From: Dysgonamonadaceae bacterium
Lineage (GTDB): Bacteria; Bacteroidota; Bacteroidia; Bacteroidales; Azobacteroidaceae
Reading direction: 5' to 3'
DNA length: 9,017 nt
NCBI GenBank assembly: GCA_031287395.1
Contig: JAITTA010000288.1
Coordinates: 1-9,017 of the forward strand
Positions 1 through 6,060 of the stretch are shown piece after piece; the first letter of the stretch is position 1; each line of letters begins with the position of its first letter. Made by a program: the position numbers and the translations under genes. The notes beneath the pieces are model-generated. The model was not told where the DNA came from. It did not search any database and saw only the letters and a list, made by a program, of their open reading frames with translations.

Positions 1-1
1 A

Positions 2-1018
2 CTGAAAGTCCGTACAAATGCAGATACTCCTCACGATGCAAAAGTTGCCCGCGATTTCGGAGCTCAGGGTATCGGACTCTGCCGTACGGAACATATGTTC
101 TTCGAAGGAGACAAAATCATTGCCATGCGTGAGATGATTCTCGCTAAAGATGAAGACGGACGTCGCAAAGCATTGAACAAATTGTTGCCTTTACAACGCG
201 AAGACTTTACGGGAATATTCAAAGCAATGAAAGGCCTACCCGTAACCGTTCGTTTGCTGGACCCGCCTTTGCACGAGTTTGTTCCCCACGATGAAAAAGG
301 CCAGGAAGAAATGGCCAAAGTAATGGGAGTTCCTTACGAAGAAATACACGCCCGTGTTGAAAGCCTTCTGGAACAGAACCCGATGTTGGGATTACGCGGT
401 TGCCGCCTGGGTAACCTGTATCCCGAAATTACCGAAATGCAAACCCGTGCCGTCCTGGAAGCCGCATTGGATCTGAAAAAACAAGGTATTGAAACACAGC
501 CTGAAATCATGGTGCCCCTGACCGGTATTCTATATGAATTCCTGGCTCAGAAAACGATCATCGATAAAACGGCAAAGCAGGTATTCGCAGAAAGAAATGA
601 CAAAATCGACTATAAAGTCGGTACTATGATCGAAATTCCGAGAGCAGCTCTTACAGCCCACAGAATCGCTACAGCAGCGGAGTTCTTTTCTTTCGGGACA
701 AACGACCTGACTCAAATGACCTTCGGTTATAGCCGCGACGACGTAGCCAAATTCCTCCCGATGTACATCGACAAAGGAATCCTGAAAAACGACCCGTTTG
801 CAGTACTCGACCAGAATGGAGTCGGACAGTTGGTAGAAATAGCAACTCAAAGGGGCCGTGAAATCCGCCAGGACCTGAAATGCGGAATTTGCGGAGAACA
901 CGGAGGAGAACCCTCTTCCGTTAAATTTTGTCACAAAGTCGGATTAGACTATGTAAGTTGCTCGCCATTCCGCGTACCTATCGCAAGACTGGCAGCTGCA
1001 CAAGCGGTGATTGAATAA
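2..1018 (+). CDS. ppdK: Pyruvate, phosphate dikinase, C-terminal part (5' end outside window)
   Basis: The reading frame is open from the window edge, giving 338 codons before TAA. The visible part begins inside the PEP-utilising TIM-barrel domain, with GIGLCRTEHMFF just before an internal Met at 95 that should not be taken as the start. Further family motifs follow: GTMIEIPRAAL, FFSFGTNDLTQMTFG, and CGICGEHGGEP carrying the catalytic cysteine (codon 890-892) next to the C-terminal SPFRVPIARLAAAQA. The enzyme interconverts pyruvate + ATP + Pi with PEP + AMP + PPi in the cytoplasm. The family is about 900 residues long, so roughly 560 residues (nucleotide-binding and phosphohistidine domains) lie to the left. 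The related PEP synthase and PTS enzyme I share this barrel, but the spacing and motifs fit PPDK best. It is separated from the next gene by an inverted repeat and is probably not part of the signalling operon. Confidence 0.96.
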   Translation: MKVRTNADTPHDAKVARDFGAQGIGLCRTEHMFFEGDKIIAMREMILAKDEDGRRKALNKLLPLQREDFTGIFKAMKGLPVTVRLLDPPLHEFVPHDEKGQEEMAKVMGVPYEEIHARVESLLEQNPMLGLRGCRLGNLYPEITEMQTRAVLEAALDLKKQGIETQPEIMVPLTGILYEFLAQKTIIDKTAKQVFAERNDKIDYKVGTMIEIPRAALTAHRIATAAEFFSFGTNDLTQMTFGYSRDDVAKFLPMYIDKGILKNDPFAVLDQNGVGQLVEIATQRGREIRQDLKCGICGEHGGEPSSVKFCHKVGLDYVSCSPFRVPIARLAAAQAVIE

Positions 1019-1024
1019 AAAAAG

Positions 1025-1082
1025 TTTTACGTTATACGTTGTGTATAAGCATGACGTATAACGTATAACGTATAACGTAAAA
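1025..1082. repeat. Perfect 16-bp inverted repeat in the ppdK-lytTR gap
   Basis: The left arm TTTTACGTTATACGTT (1025-1040) and right arm AACGTATAACGTAAAA (1067-1082) are exact reverse complements, separated by 26 bp. The hairpin begins 6 bp after the ppdK stop and ends 4 bp before the ATG of the LytTR gene. No T-run follows on the plus strand. On the minus strand the stem is followed by C and seven Ts, so its shape is terminator-like only in the direction opposite to both genes. It may be a folded mRNA leader, a protein-binding site or a dispersed intergenic repeat; the sequence does not decide between these. Confidence 0.85.
1054..1078 (+). repeat. 7-bp tandem repeat ACGTATA, about 3.6 copies
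   Basis: Three exact ACGTATA units (1054-1060, 1061-1067, 1068-1074) are followed by a partial ACGT. The tract forms most of the right arm of the surrounding inverted repeat. Because of the 7-bp period, the left-arm core ACGTTATACGT (1029-1039) can pair in three registers, with 1054-1064, 1061-1071 or 1068-1078. The first and fourth ACGT cores are 21 bp apart, about two helical turns. Confidence 0.9.
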
Positions 1083-1086
1083 TGTA

Positions 1087-1464
1087 ATGGACAAATACTT
1101 GGTTTTCAAAACCCGTGACGAACTTGTCAGAATCAAAATAGATCGGATTCTGTATTTTGAAGCAGAAAGAAACTACACCAAAATGGTATTAACCAACGGG
1201 ATACAGTTTGTTTTTGCCGTTAATCTCGGAAAAATTGAAGAGATATTGGAGAAACAGGTAAAATCGTACTCCAATGTCCTTGCCAGGGTAGGAAAAAGTT
1301 TCATTATTAATAAAAATCACGTGCTTCAAATCAGTCTCCCGAAGGCAAAATTGCTTTTTTCCACAGCTGATGGGAAAGCCCGGGAACTGATCGTTCCGAA
1401 AGATCCTCTGAAACAACTGAAGGAAACTTTAGAAAATGAGCTCTCCACAACTAAATCGGAATAG
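1087..1464 (+). CDS. Stand-alone LytTR-type DNA-binding protein
   Basis: The 125-aa product is almost entirely a LytTR domain. IDRILYFEAERNYTKMVLTNG (about 18-38) is the typical opening with the aromatic/Glu-Ala-x-x-Asn-Tyr core. It is followed by LGKIEEIL, RVGKSFIINKNHVLQI (67-82), which is the conserved R-x-h-x-S-hhhN segment, and RELIVPKDPLKQLKE (99-113). LytTR domains bind direct repeats in promoters with a beta-strand fold. No CheY-like receiver precedes the domain and there is no transmembrane segment, so the protein cannot be a classical response regulator. The only room upstream is the inverted repeat. It is the first gene of the run and overlaps nothing; the acidic orphan starts 2 bp after its stop, so the two are almost certainly co-transcribed. 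It probably supplies the transcriptional output of the operon. Its targets are not shown by the sequence; the repeat tract directly upstream is one possible site. Confidence 0.9.
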   Translation: MDKYLVFKTRDELVRIKIDRILYFEAERNYTKMVLTNGIQFVFAVNLGKIEEILEKQVKSYSNVLARVGKSFIINKNHVLQISLPKAKLLFSTADGKARELIVPKDPLKQLKETLENELSTTKSE

Positions 1465-1466
1465 TT

Positions 1467-1757
1467 ATGAAGAGAAAGTCGAGTACGAAACAGGATCGTG
1501 AACACACTGACATCTTTATCGCCAGTGAAAAAGGGAAAGACAGCACGGTTTATGATTTTGTAACAATCGATGAAACTTACGCCGACTTGCCGGACGCAGT
1601 TATAATCGATATGTCGGCTGACGAAAATGACGATTTTTATTCGATTGACGTTAACGTGAATATAGATTCTTTCGTGAGCCTTGATGATGATGTTATTGTT
1701 TCCGGATTCACAGATGAAGATTTTAACGCAACCATTATTGACTTGGATAATAACTGA
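1467..1757 (+). CDS. Small acidic protein of unknown function, rich in T-x-x-D motifs
   Basis: I do not recognise a family for this 96-aa protein. It is intact, with ATG 2 bp after the previous stop and 7 bp before the next start, and its position within a tight run supports it being a real gene. The first 24 residues are basic (seven Lys/Arg). Residues 25-96 contain 21 Asp/Glu and no Lys/Arg. There is no Cys or Trp, no signal peptide and no membrane segment. Short hydrophobic-Ile-Asp units recur (TID, IID, SID and NID, later IID again), with Asp at 35, 48, 61 and 74, a spacing of 13. Of seven threonines, five (T7, T27, T37, T82, T89) have Asp at +3 and T33 has Glu at +3; of nine serines only one has Asp at +3. 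T-x-x-D is a known FHA-binding pattern when Thr is phosphorylated. Since FHA, phosphatase and kinase genes follow, a role as a kinase substrate and FHA ligand is a reasonable inference but not demonstrated. Confidence 0.8.
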   Translation: MKRKSSTKQDREHTDIFIASEKGKDSTVYDFVTIDETYADLPDAVIIDMSADENDDFYSIDVNVNIDSFVSLDDDVIVSGFTDEDFNATIIDLDNN

Positions 1758-1764
1758 TTAAATT

Positions 1765-2280
1765 ATGATTTCAATTCGTTGTCCCCATTGCCATGTAGGA
1801 CTGAAAGTGGATGAGACAAAGATCCCGCCTCAAATCCAAACTTTCGGATGTCCTCAGTGTAAAGAGCCTATTCCTGTCTCGTTAATTACCCAGAAATTAC
1901 GTACAGACGACTCCGATACGGTAATATTAAACCTTCCCTCAGATTATCAACCCATCGGACGCCTGAAGGTCATGCAAAACCCTTTGACTCCGTCACAAAC
2001 GATTCACCTGAATGAAGGAATTAACCATATCGGAAGGAAATCAAATGTTACAAATAACCCTACGGCTATAGAAACAGGCGATAAATTAATGAGTCGCAGT
2101 CACATAGCCATTGAAGTAAAAAAAGATGCAAAAGGGAAGTATAAATATTTCCTTTCGGATACCAAAAGTAAAAACCGTACGTTATATAATAGTAATTACA
2201 TCGAATCCGGAGAAGTCGTCGCTTTGAAAAATAAAGACGAAATACAAATAGGGCAAACCCGGATGATGTTTGAAGAGTAA
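1765..2280 (+). CDS. Zinc-ribbon plus FHA-domain protein (phosphothreonine reader)
   Basis: This 171-aa cytoplasmic protein has two modules. Residues 4-36 form a zinc-ribbon-like knuckle pair (C6-x2-C9 and C29-x2-C32, of the MJ0042/zinc-ribbon type). Residues about 78-168 form a forkhead-associated domain: HIGRKS (G90-R91), SRSHIAIE (S110, H113), SKNRTLYN (S135, N137, T139) and a final DEIQIGQT strand. These match the usual phosphothreonine-binding positions of FHA, though the Gly of the N-G-T motif is Arg138. Between the modules lies an acidic linker with T52 in DDSDTVILN, which resembles a segment of the kinase linker encoded downstream. FHA proteins bind phosphothreonine peptides and bring kinase, substrate and phosphatase together. 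The next gene is a PP2C phosphatase 32 bp away, so partnership is likely. Its real ligands are unknown. Confidence 0.9.
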   Translation: MISIRCPHCHVGLKVDETKIPPQIQTFGCPQCKEPIPVSLITQKLRTDDSDTVILNLPSDYQPIGRLKVMQNPLTPSQTIHLNEGINHIGRKSNVTNNPTAIETGDKLMSRSHIAIEVKKDAKGKYKYFLSDTKSKNRTLYNSNYIESGEVVALKNKDEIQIGQTRMMFEE

Positions 2281-2312
2281 AATCTTGGTTAACTATTATA
2301 AAATTTCGATTT

Positions 2313-3122
2313 ATGATTATCAGTATCCAGAAACCATTTTCGATTAACGAAATAGGGAAAAGAACCAATAACGAAGACTCTATTTATCCTAAAAATGAAA
2401 ATGTTACCGTCAGCGACAGGTTGTTCCTCGTCTGTGACGGTGTGGGGGGTGCGAATAAGGGAGAAGCTGCCAGTGCCTTGGCTTGTGAAAGTATCCAGAC
2501 TTATTTTCGTACATTCCTGGATATCGAAAATGACATCGATGTCGATTTTATAGAAAAAGCGATCCGTTATACGGAAGCCCGGTTTGACGAATACATACAG
2601 GAAAATCCGGAATCCAAAGGAATGGCGACCACCCTTTGCCTGATGTACTTATCTCCTAATGGAGTATTTCTGACCCACGCCGGCGACAGTCGTATTTATC
2701 AGGAACGAGACGGTAATATTATTTTCAGAACCGAAGACCACTCTTTAGTCAATTCCTGGGTGAAATCGGGAAAAATCAATGAAGAAGAAGCCAGGAACCA
2801 TCCTCGTAAAAACATTATATACAGAGCAATACAAGGATCGGAACACCCGGTAGAAGTAGATGTCATACAACTGGTCGATATCCAACCCGGAGATTCTTTC
2901 CTCATGTTCACAGACGGTATCAATGAGGCTATTTCGGACAATGAAATTTGTGAAATTTTATCCGGAAAAGCGTCTTCCGAATCCAAAATGTCTGAAATCA
3001 AGGAAATATGTTCAGGAAAGGCCCGCGACAATTATTCAGCCTTTCTAATCCCGATACAGGATGTCCAGGATTCAAAAACATTCAAACAATTTTTTCTTTC
3101 ATTCCTTTACTCTTTCATGTAA
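2313..3122 (+). CDS. PP2C-family Ser/Thr protein phosphatase
   Basis: The 269-aa product carries the ordered PP2C metal-binding motifs: R17-T-N-N-E21-D22 near the N-terminus, CDGVGGANKG (D42-G43), MATTLCL (about 104-110), HAGDSRIY (122-129), EDHSL (141-145), FTDGINE (D201-G202) and ARDNYSA (D239-N240). All acidic residues expected to hold the two Mn/Mg ions are present, so it should be active. It would remove phosphate from Ser/Thr residues written by the kinase encoded 36 bp downstream. It is slightly longer than compact bacterial PrpC/Stp types because of a tail after the last motif, ending in an aromatic stretch FKQFFLSFLYSFM (257-269). That tail is too short for a confident membrane helix but could touch the membrane. 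No signal peptide is present. The start at 2313 places the R-x-x-N-E-D motif at the usual distance from the N-terminus. Confidence 0.95.
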   Translation: MIISIQKPFSINEIGKRTNNEDSIYPKNENVTVSDRLFLVCDGVGGANKGEAASALACESIQTYFRTFLDIENDIDVDFIEKAIRYTEARFDEYIQENPESKGMATTLCLMYLSPNGVFLTHAGDSRIYQERDGNIIFRTEDHSLVNSWVKSGKINEEEARNHPRKNIIYRAIQGSEHPVEVDVIQLVDIQPGDSFLMFTDGINEAISDNEICEILSGKASSESKMSEIKEICSGKARDNYSAFLIPIQDVQDSKTFKQFFLSFLYSFM

Positions 3123-3136
3123 AAATCGTACCTTTG
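3106..3136 (+). promoter_or_regulatory. Candidate Bacteroidota promoter before the kinase gene
   Basis: TACCTTTG at 3129-3136 is an exact match to the -7 consensus TAnnTTTG used by the primary sigma factor of Bacteroidota. Eighteen bases upstream is TTTAC (3106-3110), a weak fit to the TTTG-type -33 element, lying in the 3' end of the phosphatase gene. The element ends 22 bp before the kinase ATG and sits in a 36-bp gap, one of the two largest in the run. A second promoter here would allow the kinase and exported proteins to be expressed apart from LytTR, FHA and phosphatase. The -33 match is poor, so this is only a candidate. Confidence 0.38.
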
Positions 3137-3158
3137 ATTCCTATTACTCAAAGTCCTA

Positions 3159-5036
3159 ATGCATCTAAAAGAAGGATATCATCTACACAATGGAAAATAC
3201 CAGCTTCTTAACGTAATTGGAGAAGGAGGTTTCAGTCTGACTTATAAAGGTCTTTGGAATACGGAAGTCCATGGTCCTCTGGGTAAGATCCCGACTCAGG
3301 CCCCTGTCTGTATCAAAGAATACTTTTTCAAAGACTATTGCCTTCGTAACGAAAAAACGAATTTTATAGAATCCAATTCTGCCAATGGAAAAATCATCTT
3401 CGACAAATACAAAGAAAAAATTATAAAGGAAGCCCGTATTCTTGCCGAAATACATCATCCGAATGTCGTAAAAGTATTGGAAGTATTCAAACAGAACAAT
3501 ACTGTTTACACCATCATGGAATTTATTTCCGGGGATTCTTTGAAAAAAGAACTCGAACAATCGGGAATTTTTAAAGAAGAAAAACTTTTACCTGTTATCT
3601 ATAAGATAGGACAAGCTCTGCAATATATTCATAAAAAAAATATACTCCACCTTGATATAAAACCCAGCAATATCCTGATGGAAGGAGCAATTCCCAAACT
3701 CATTGATTTCGGAATAAGTAAACGTTACGATCCTCAATATCAACAGGAAACCAGTACGACTATTCTTGCTGCTTCCAAAGGATATGCTTCTATAGAACAG
3801 TATGACAGCGAAGGAATGCAGGTTTTTTCCCCATGCCCGGATGTCTATTCTCTCGGAGCAACCATGTATTTCCTTTTAACCGGTGAAACACCGACAGAAT
3901 CAATCCTGCGTTCGACAAAAGGGCTTCAAAATCCCAGGGAACTGAACCCGGAGATCTCCGAAAATACGGAAAGAGTGATCCTCAAAGCAATGGAACTCCA
4001 TGCAGACGACAGATACCAGTCTGTCATCGACATGATTACAGACCTTGGATACGAACCGGGAAAAGATCAGGTGCAACTCCCTTCCCAACCTAAAAATGAC
4101 GATGATCAAACAATCTTGTTGAACCCAATCAGACCACAAGAGGAAGAACCTTTCGATGTTGACGATCAAACACAGATCTATTCCGTTGATGAAGAGCGAA
4201 GGAAAAAAAACAGGAAGAAAAAACTTTTGCTCTATTTTCCCCTTGTACTGATTTTGATTGCCGGAATTCTATTCTCTTTTTTTCCCAATACTCTATTTTC
4301 TTTTCAGAAAAAAATCGGATACTATGGAGAAAACGAACAAAAATACACTCAATATTACGAATCCGGAATACAACAATTTAACGAACGTAATTTTAGTCAG
4401 GCAAAAGAAGAATTCAATCTCGCAAAAAAATACAAAAACACCAAAGAAGTAGAGAATTATCTTACGAGTATCGACCGTATAATGGACTTATATACGGCAA
4501 CTGAAGATAGTATCATACAAGGAAATACTACAAGAACCGCTACTCCATCCCAGGAAATAAACCCGGATAATACGGCTCCTGTTCAGGAAAAACCGGAAGA
4601 AAATACAGAGGTAAAAAACGAAGAATATGAAAAATACGAACAGTTTTTCAAATCAGGAATCGCTTCATTCAATAAAAAAGATTTTGTATCTGCAAAAAAA
4701 GATTTTGAAACTGCTGTTTCTTATAAAAATACCACCGATGCAAATAACTATATTTCCCTATGTAAAAACGAATTAGAAAAAATCGAAATTACTAACCGGA
4801 AAAAACTTTATGAGATAATTACAGAATTTAGTACTTTTGTTGTCGTTAGAAAAAAAGCTAACGACTTAATCGGAATGGTCGATATTAAAGACTGGAAGGA
4901 GAAGGTTGACTGTAAATATCTATCAACCGAACCGGTGGGTAAAAACCGGGTATTCGAAAGAGAAGATGGATTTTTTGATGTTTATTCACCTTCCGGGGTA
5001 TTGATTGAAGAAAGGATAGACACCTACAATTATTAA
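3159..5036 (+). CDS. Transmembrane Ser/Thr protein kinase with duplicated extracytoplasmic TPR-like domain
   Basis: This is a 625-aa type of receptor kinase. Residues about 14-295 are a Hanks-type kinase domain: P-loop GEGGFSLTYKG (21-31), VCIKEY with K53, alpha-C E91, catalytic HLDIKPSN (164-171, D166, K168, N171), DFG (183-185), an activation segment with S199/T200/T201, an APE-equivalent SIEQY (211-215) and DVYSLGAT (228-235). The HRD arginine is Leu, so it is a non-RD kinase. All catalytic residues are kept. Residues 298-355 form an acidic, then basic linker with two DDQT sites (T318, T338). A single membrane helix spans about 356-375, predicting kinase inside and C-terminus outside. The outer part has two related TPR-like units (394-443 and 491-540; 19 of 50 positions identical) joined by a Thr/Pro/Glu-rich linker. 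A C-terminal piece (about 565-620) with GMVDIK and GFFDVYSPSG faintly resembles a WG beta-hairpin repeat; that last point is weak. It should phosphorylate Thr/Ser on partners such as the FHA protein or acidic orphan; the outer signal is unknown. Confidence 0.95.
   Translation: MHLKEGYHLHNGKYQLLNVIGEGGFSLTYKGLWNTEVHGPLGKIPTQAPVCIKEYFFKDYCLRNEKTNFIESNSANGKIIFDKYKEKIIKEARILAEIHHPNVVKVLEVFKQNNTVYTIMEFISGDSLKKELEQSGIFKEEKLLPVIYKIGQALQYIHKKNILHLDIKPSNILMEGAIPKLIDFGISKRYDPQYQQETSTTILAASKGYASIEQYDSEGMQVFSPCPDVYSLGATMYFLLTGETPTESILRSTKGLQNPRELNPEISENTERVILKAMELHADDRYQSVIDMITDLGYEPGKDQVQLPSQPKNDDDQTILLNPIRPQEEEPFDVDDQTQIYSVDEERRKKNRKKKLLLYFPLVLILIAGILFSFFPNTLFSFQKKIGYYGENEQKYTQYYESGIQQFNERNFSQAKEEFNLAKKYKNTKEVENYLTSIDRIMDLYTATEDSIIQGNTTRTATPSQEINPDNTAPVQEKPEENTEVKNEEYEKYEQFFKSGIASFNKKDFVSAKKDFETAVSYKNTTDANNYISLCKNELEKIEITNRKKLYEIITEFSTFVVVRKKANDLIGMVDIKDWKEKVDCKYLSTEPVGKNRVFEREDGFFDVYSPSGVLIEERIDTYNY
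4338..4778 (+). repeat. Duplicated 50-residue unit inside the kinase extracytoplasmic region
   Basis: Residues 394-443 (4338-4487) and 491-540 (4629-4778) of the kinase align without gaps with 19 identities in 50. Shared positions include SGI-x-x-FN, F-x-x-AK-x-x-F, A-x-x-YKNT and NY. The pattern is that of a helical TPR-like pair. The units are separated by a 47-residue low-complexity linker, so they may move independently. Confidence 0.8.
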
Positions 5037-5045
5037 ATAACCTGA

Positions 5046-6047
5046 ATGAAGCTGTTTTGTTTTCTTCTGTTTATTATGTGTTTGAGTTTTTCAAACATGT
5101 ATGCTCAGTCTTACTCTGACTACAATCGCAGAGGGGATTTGGCTATGGAAGAAAAGGATTATCGAATTGCCAGAAGTCATTATTCTCAAGGACTTAGTAA
5201 TTGCGACTACTACAGCATAAAAAAATTGACGGAGATATGGGAAACTCAACCCGAACAACAACATGGTATGAGAAATACAATTGTCCGGTGTAGAGAATGT
5301 CTTATCAGATTGTCCGAAAAGGACAAGGATGCCAATGCCATGTCACTGCTCATTGATTATTTCAACAAGGGAATCGGAGGAGAAAAAGACTCCATCAAAG
5401 CAGAACAGTGGCGAAAAGAAGCCGCATCAATTATCGGACCTCCACTTGTTGCTGAAAGTAAAAACACTCCGAATCGTATTGATACTCCGGAACCGATCAC
5501 CATCACAAATACAAATACGATCCCAAGTCTGAGTTTTTTTGACAAATACAATTTATTCCCGGCCTATACCTATTCCCCTACAATGCCGGTCGGAGTTACA
5601 ATAGGCGGTTTCAGTAAATTCGGAATCATGTTCAGCTTCAAATCGAGTGCCGGAAAAAGTCAGAAAAGCCAGTATGACTGTAATAATAAGACAATACTGA
5701 ATATCAATACGAACGATTACGCCTACAGCTTCTCCCAAGAGGAAAAATGGCATAGTACAATGATTACGGCACAAGTTTTGTTCCCGGTCATTATCAGAAA
5801 AATGTTTATATCTGCCGGAGGCGGATACGGTAAACGTGGACTATACCATAAAGCAGACCTCTTTGCTTTAAAAACCGGAGAAAAAACCGGAAGTGCCTGG
5901 TGTTATAATATACAAGAGTCATACAAAGGGATGACTGTAGAAGCCGGAATTTTGTATAAATACAAACATCTCCTGATCATGGGAGGAATTAACTCCGTGT
6001 CATTTAAAGATCTGGACGGGTATATCGGTATCGGGTATTCATTCTAA
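5046..6047 (+). CDS. Exported TPR/Sel1-like protein with C-terminal outer-membrane beta-barrel
   Basis: The 333-aa product begins with a signal peptide: K2, a hydrophobic core to about residue 17, and a likely signal peptidase I site NMYA-Q (after A20). Residues about 22-52 look like a TPR helix pair (YNRRGDLAMEEKDYRIARSH), and 92-127 resemble a Sel1-like repeat (DANAMSLLIDYFNKG then KAEQWRKEA). A Thr/Asn/Pro linker (140-160) leads to about 150 residues of alternating polar/aromatic strands: VGVTIGGFSKFGIMFSFKS, MFISAGGGYGKRGLY, MTVEAGILYKYKHLLIMGG and GYIGIGYSF. The chain ends in Phe, as expected for substrates of the outer-membrane barrel assembly machinery. It therefore probably sits in the outer membrane with the helical repeats in the periplasm, where it could meet the outer part of the kinase encoded 9 bp upstream. 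I cannot name a family; a small barrel of about eight strands is the best guess. Confidence 0.85.
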   Translation: MKLFCFLLFIMCLSFSNMYAQSYSDYNRRGDLAMEEKDYRIARSHYSQGLSNCDYYSIKKLTEIWETQPEQQHGMRNTIVRCRECLIRLSEKDKDANAMSLLIDYFNKGIGGEKDSIKAEQWRKEAASIIGPPLVAESKNTPNRIDTPEPITITNTNTIPSLSFFDKYNLFPAYTYSPTMPVGVTIGGFSKFGIMFSFKSSAGKSQKSQYDCNNKTILNINTNDYAYSFSQEEKWHSTMITAQVLFPVIIRKMFISAGGGYGKRGLYHKADLFALKTGEKTGSAWCYNIQESYKGMTVEAGILYKYKHLLIMGGINSVSFKDLDGYIGIGYSF

Positions 6048-6060
6048 AAATAATCGGACA

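Noticed and set aside
95..97. ATG at 95 as the start of ppdK
   Set aside because: The same frame continues upstream to the window edge with conserved family sequence (GIGLCRTEH), so the gene starts outside the window.
530..934. 134-codon open frame on the minus strand inside ppdK
   Set aside because: It is antisense to a clearly conserved enzyme and its translation shows no recognisable domain.
1019..1086. The inverted repeat as a rho-independent terminator for ppdK
   Set aside because: There is no T-run after the stem on the plus strand, and the stem is A/T-rich with a large loop in its longest register.
1087..5036. Type VI secretion kinase/phosphatase/FHA module
   Set aside because: No Tss, Hcp, VgrG or related genes are in the window, and the neighbours are LytTR, exported proteins and cysE.
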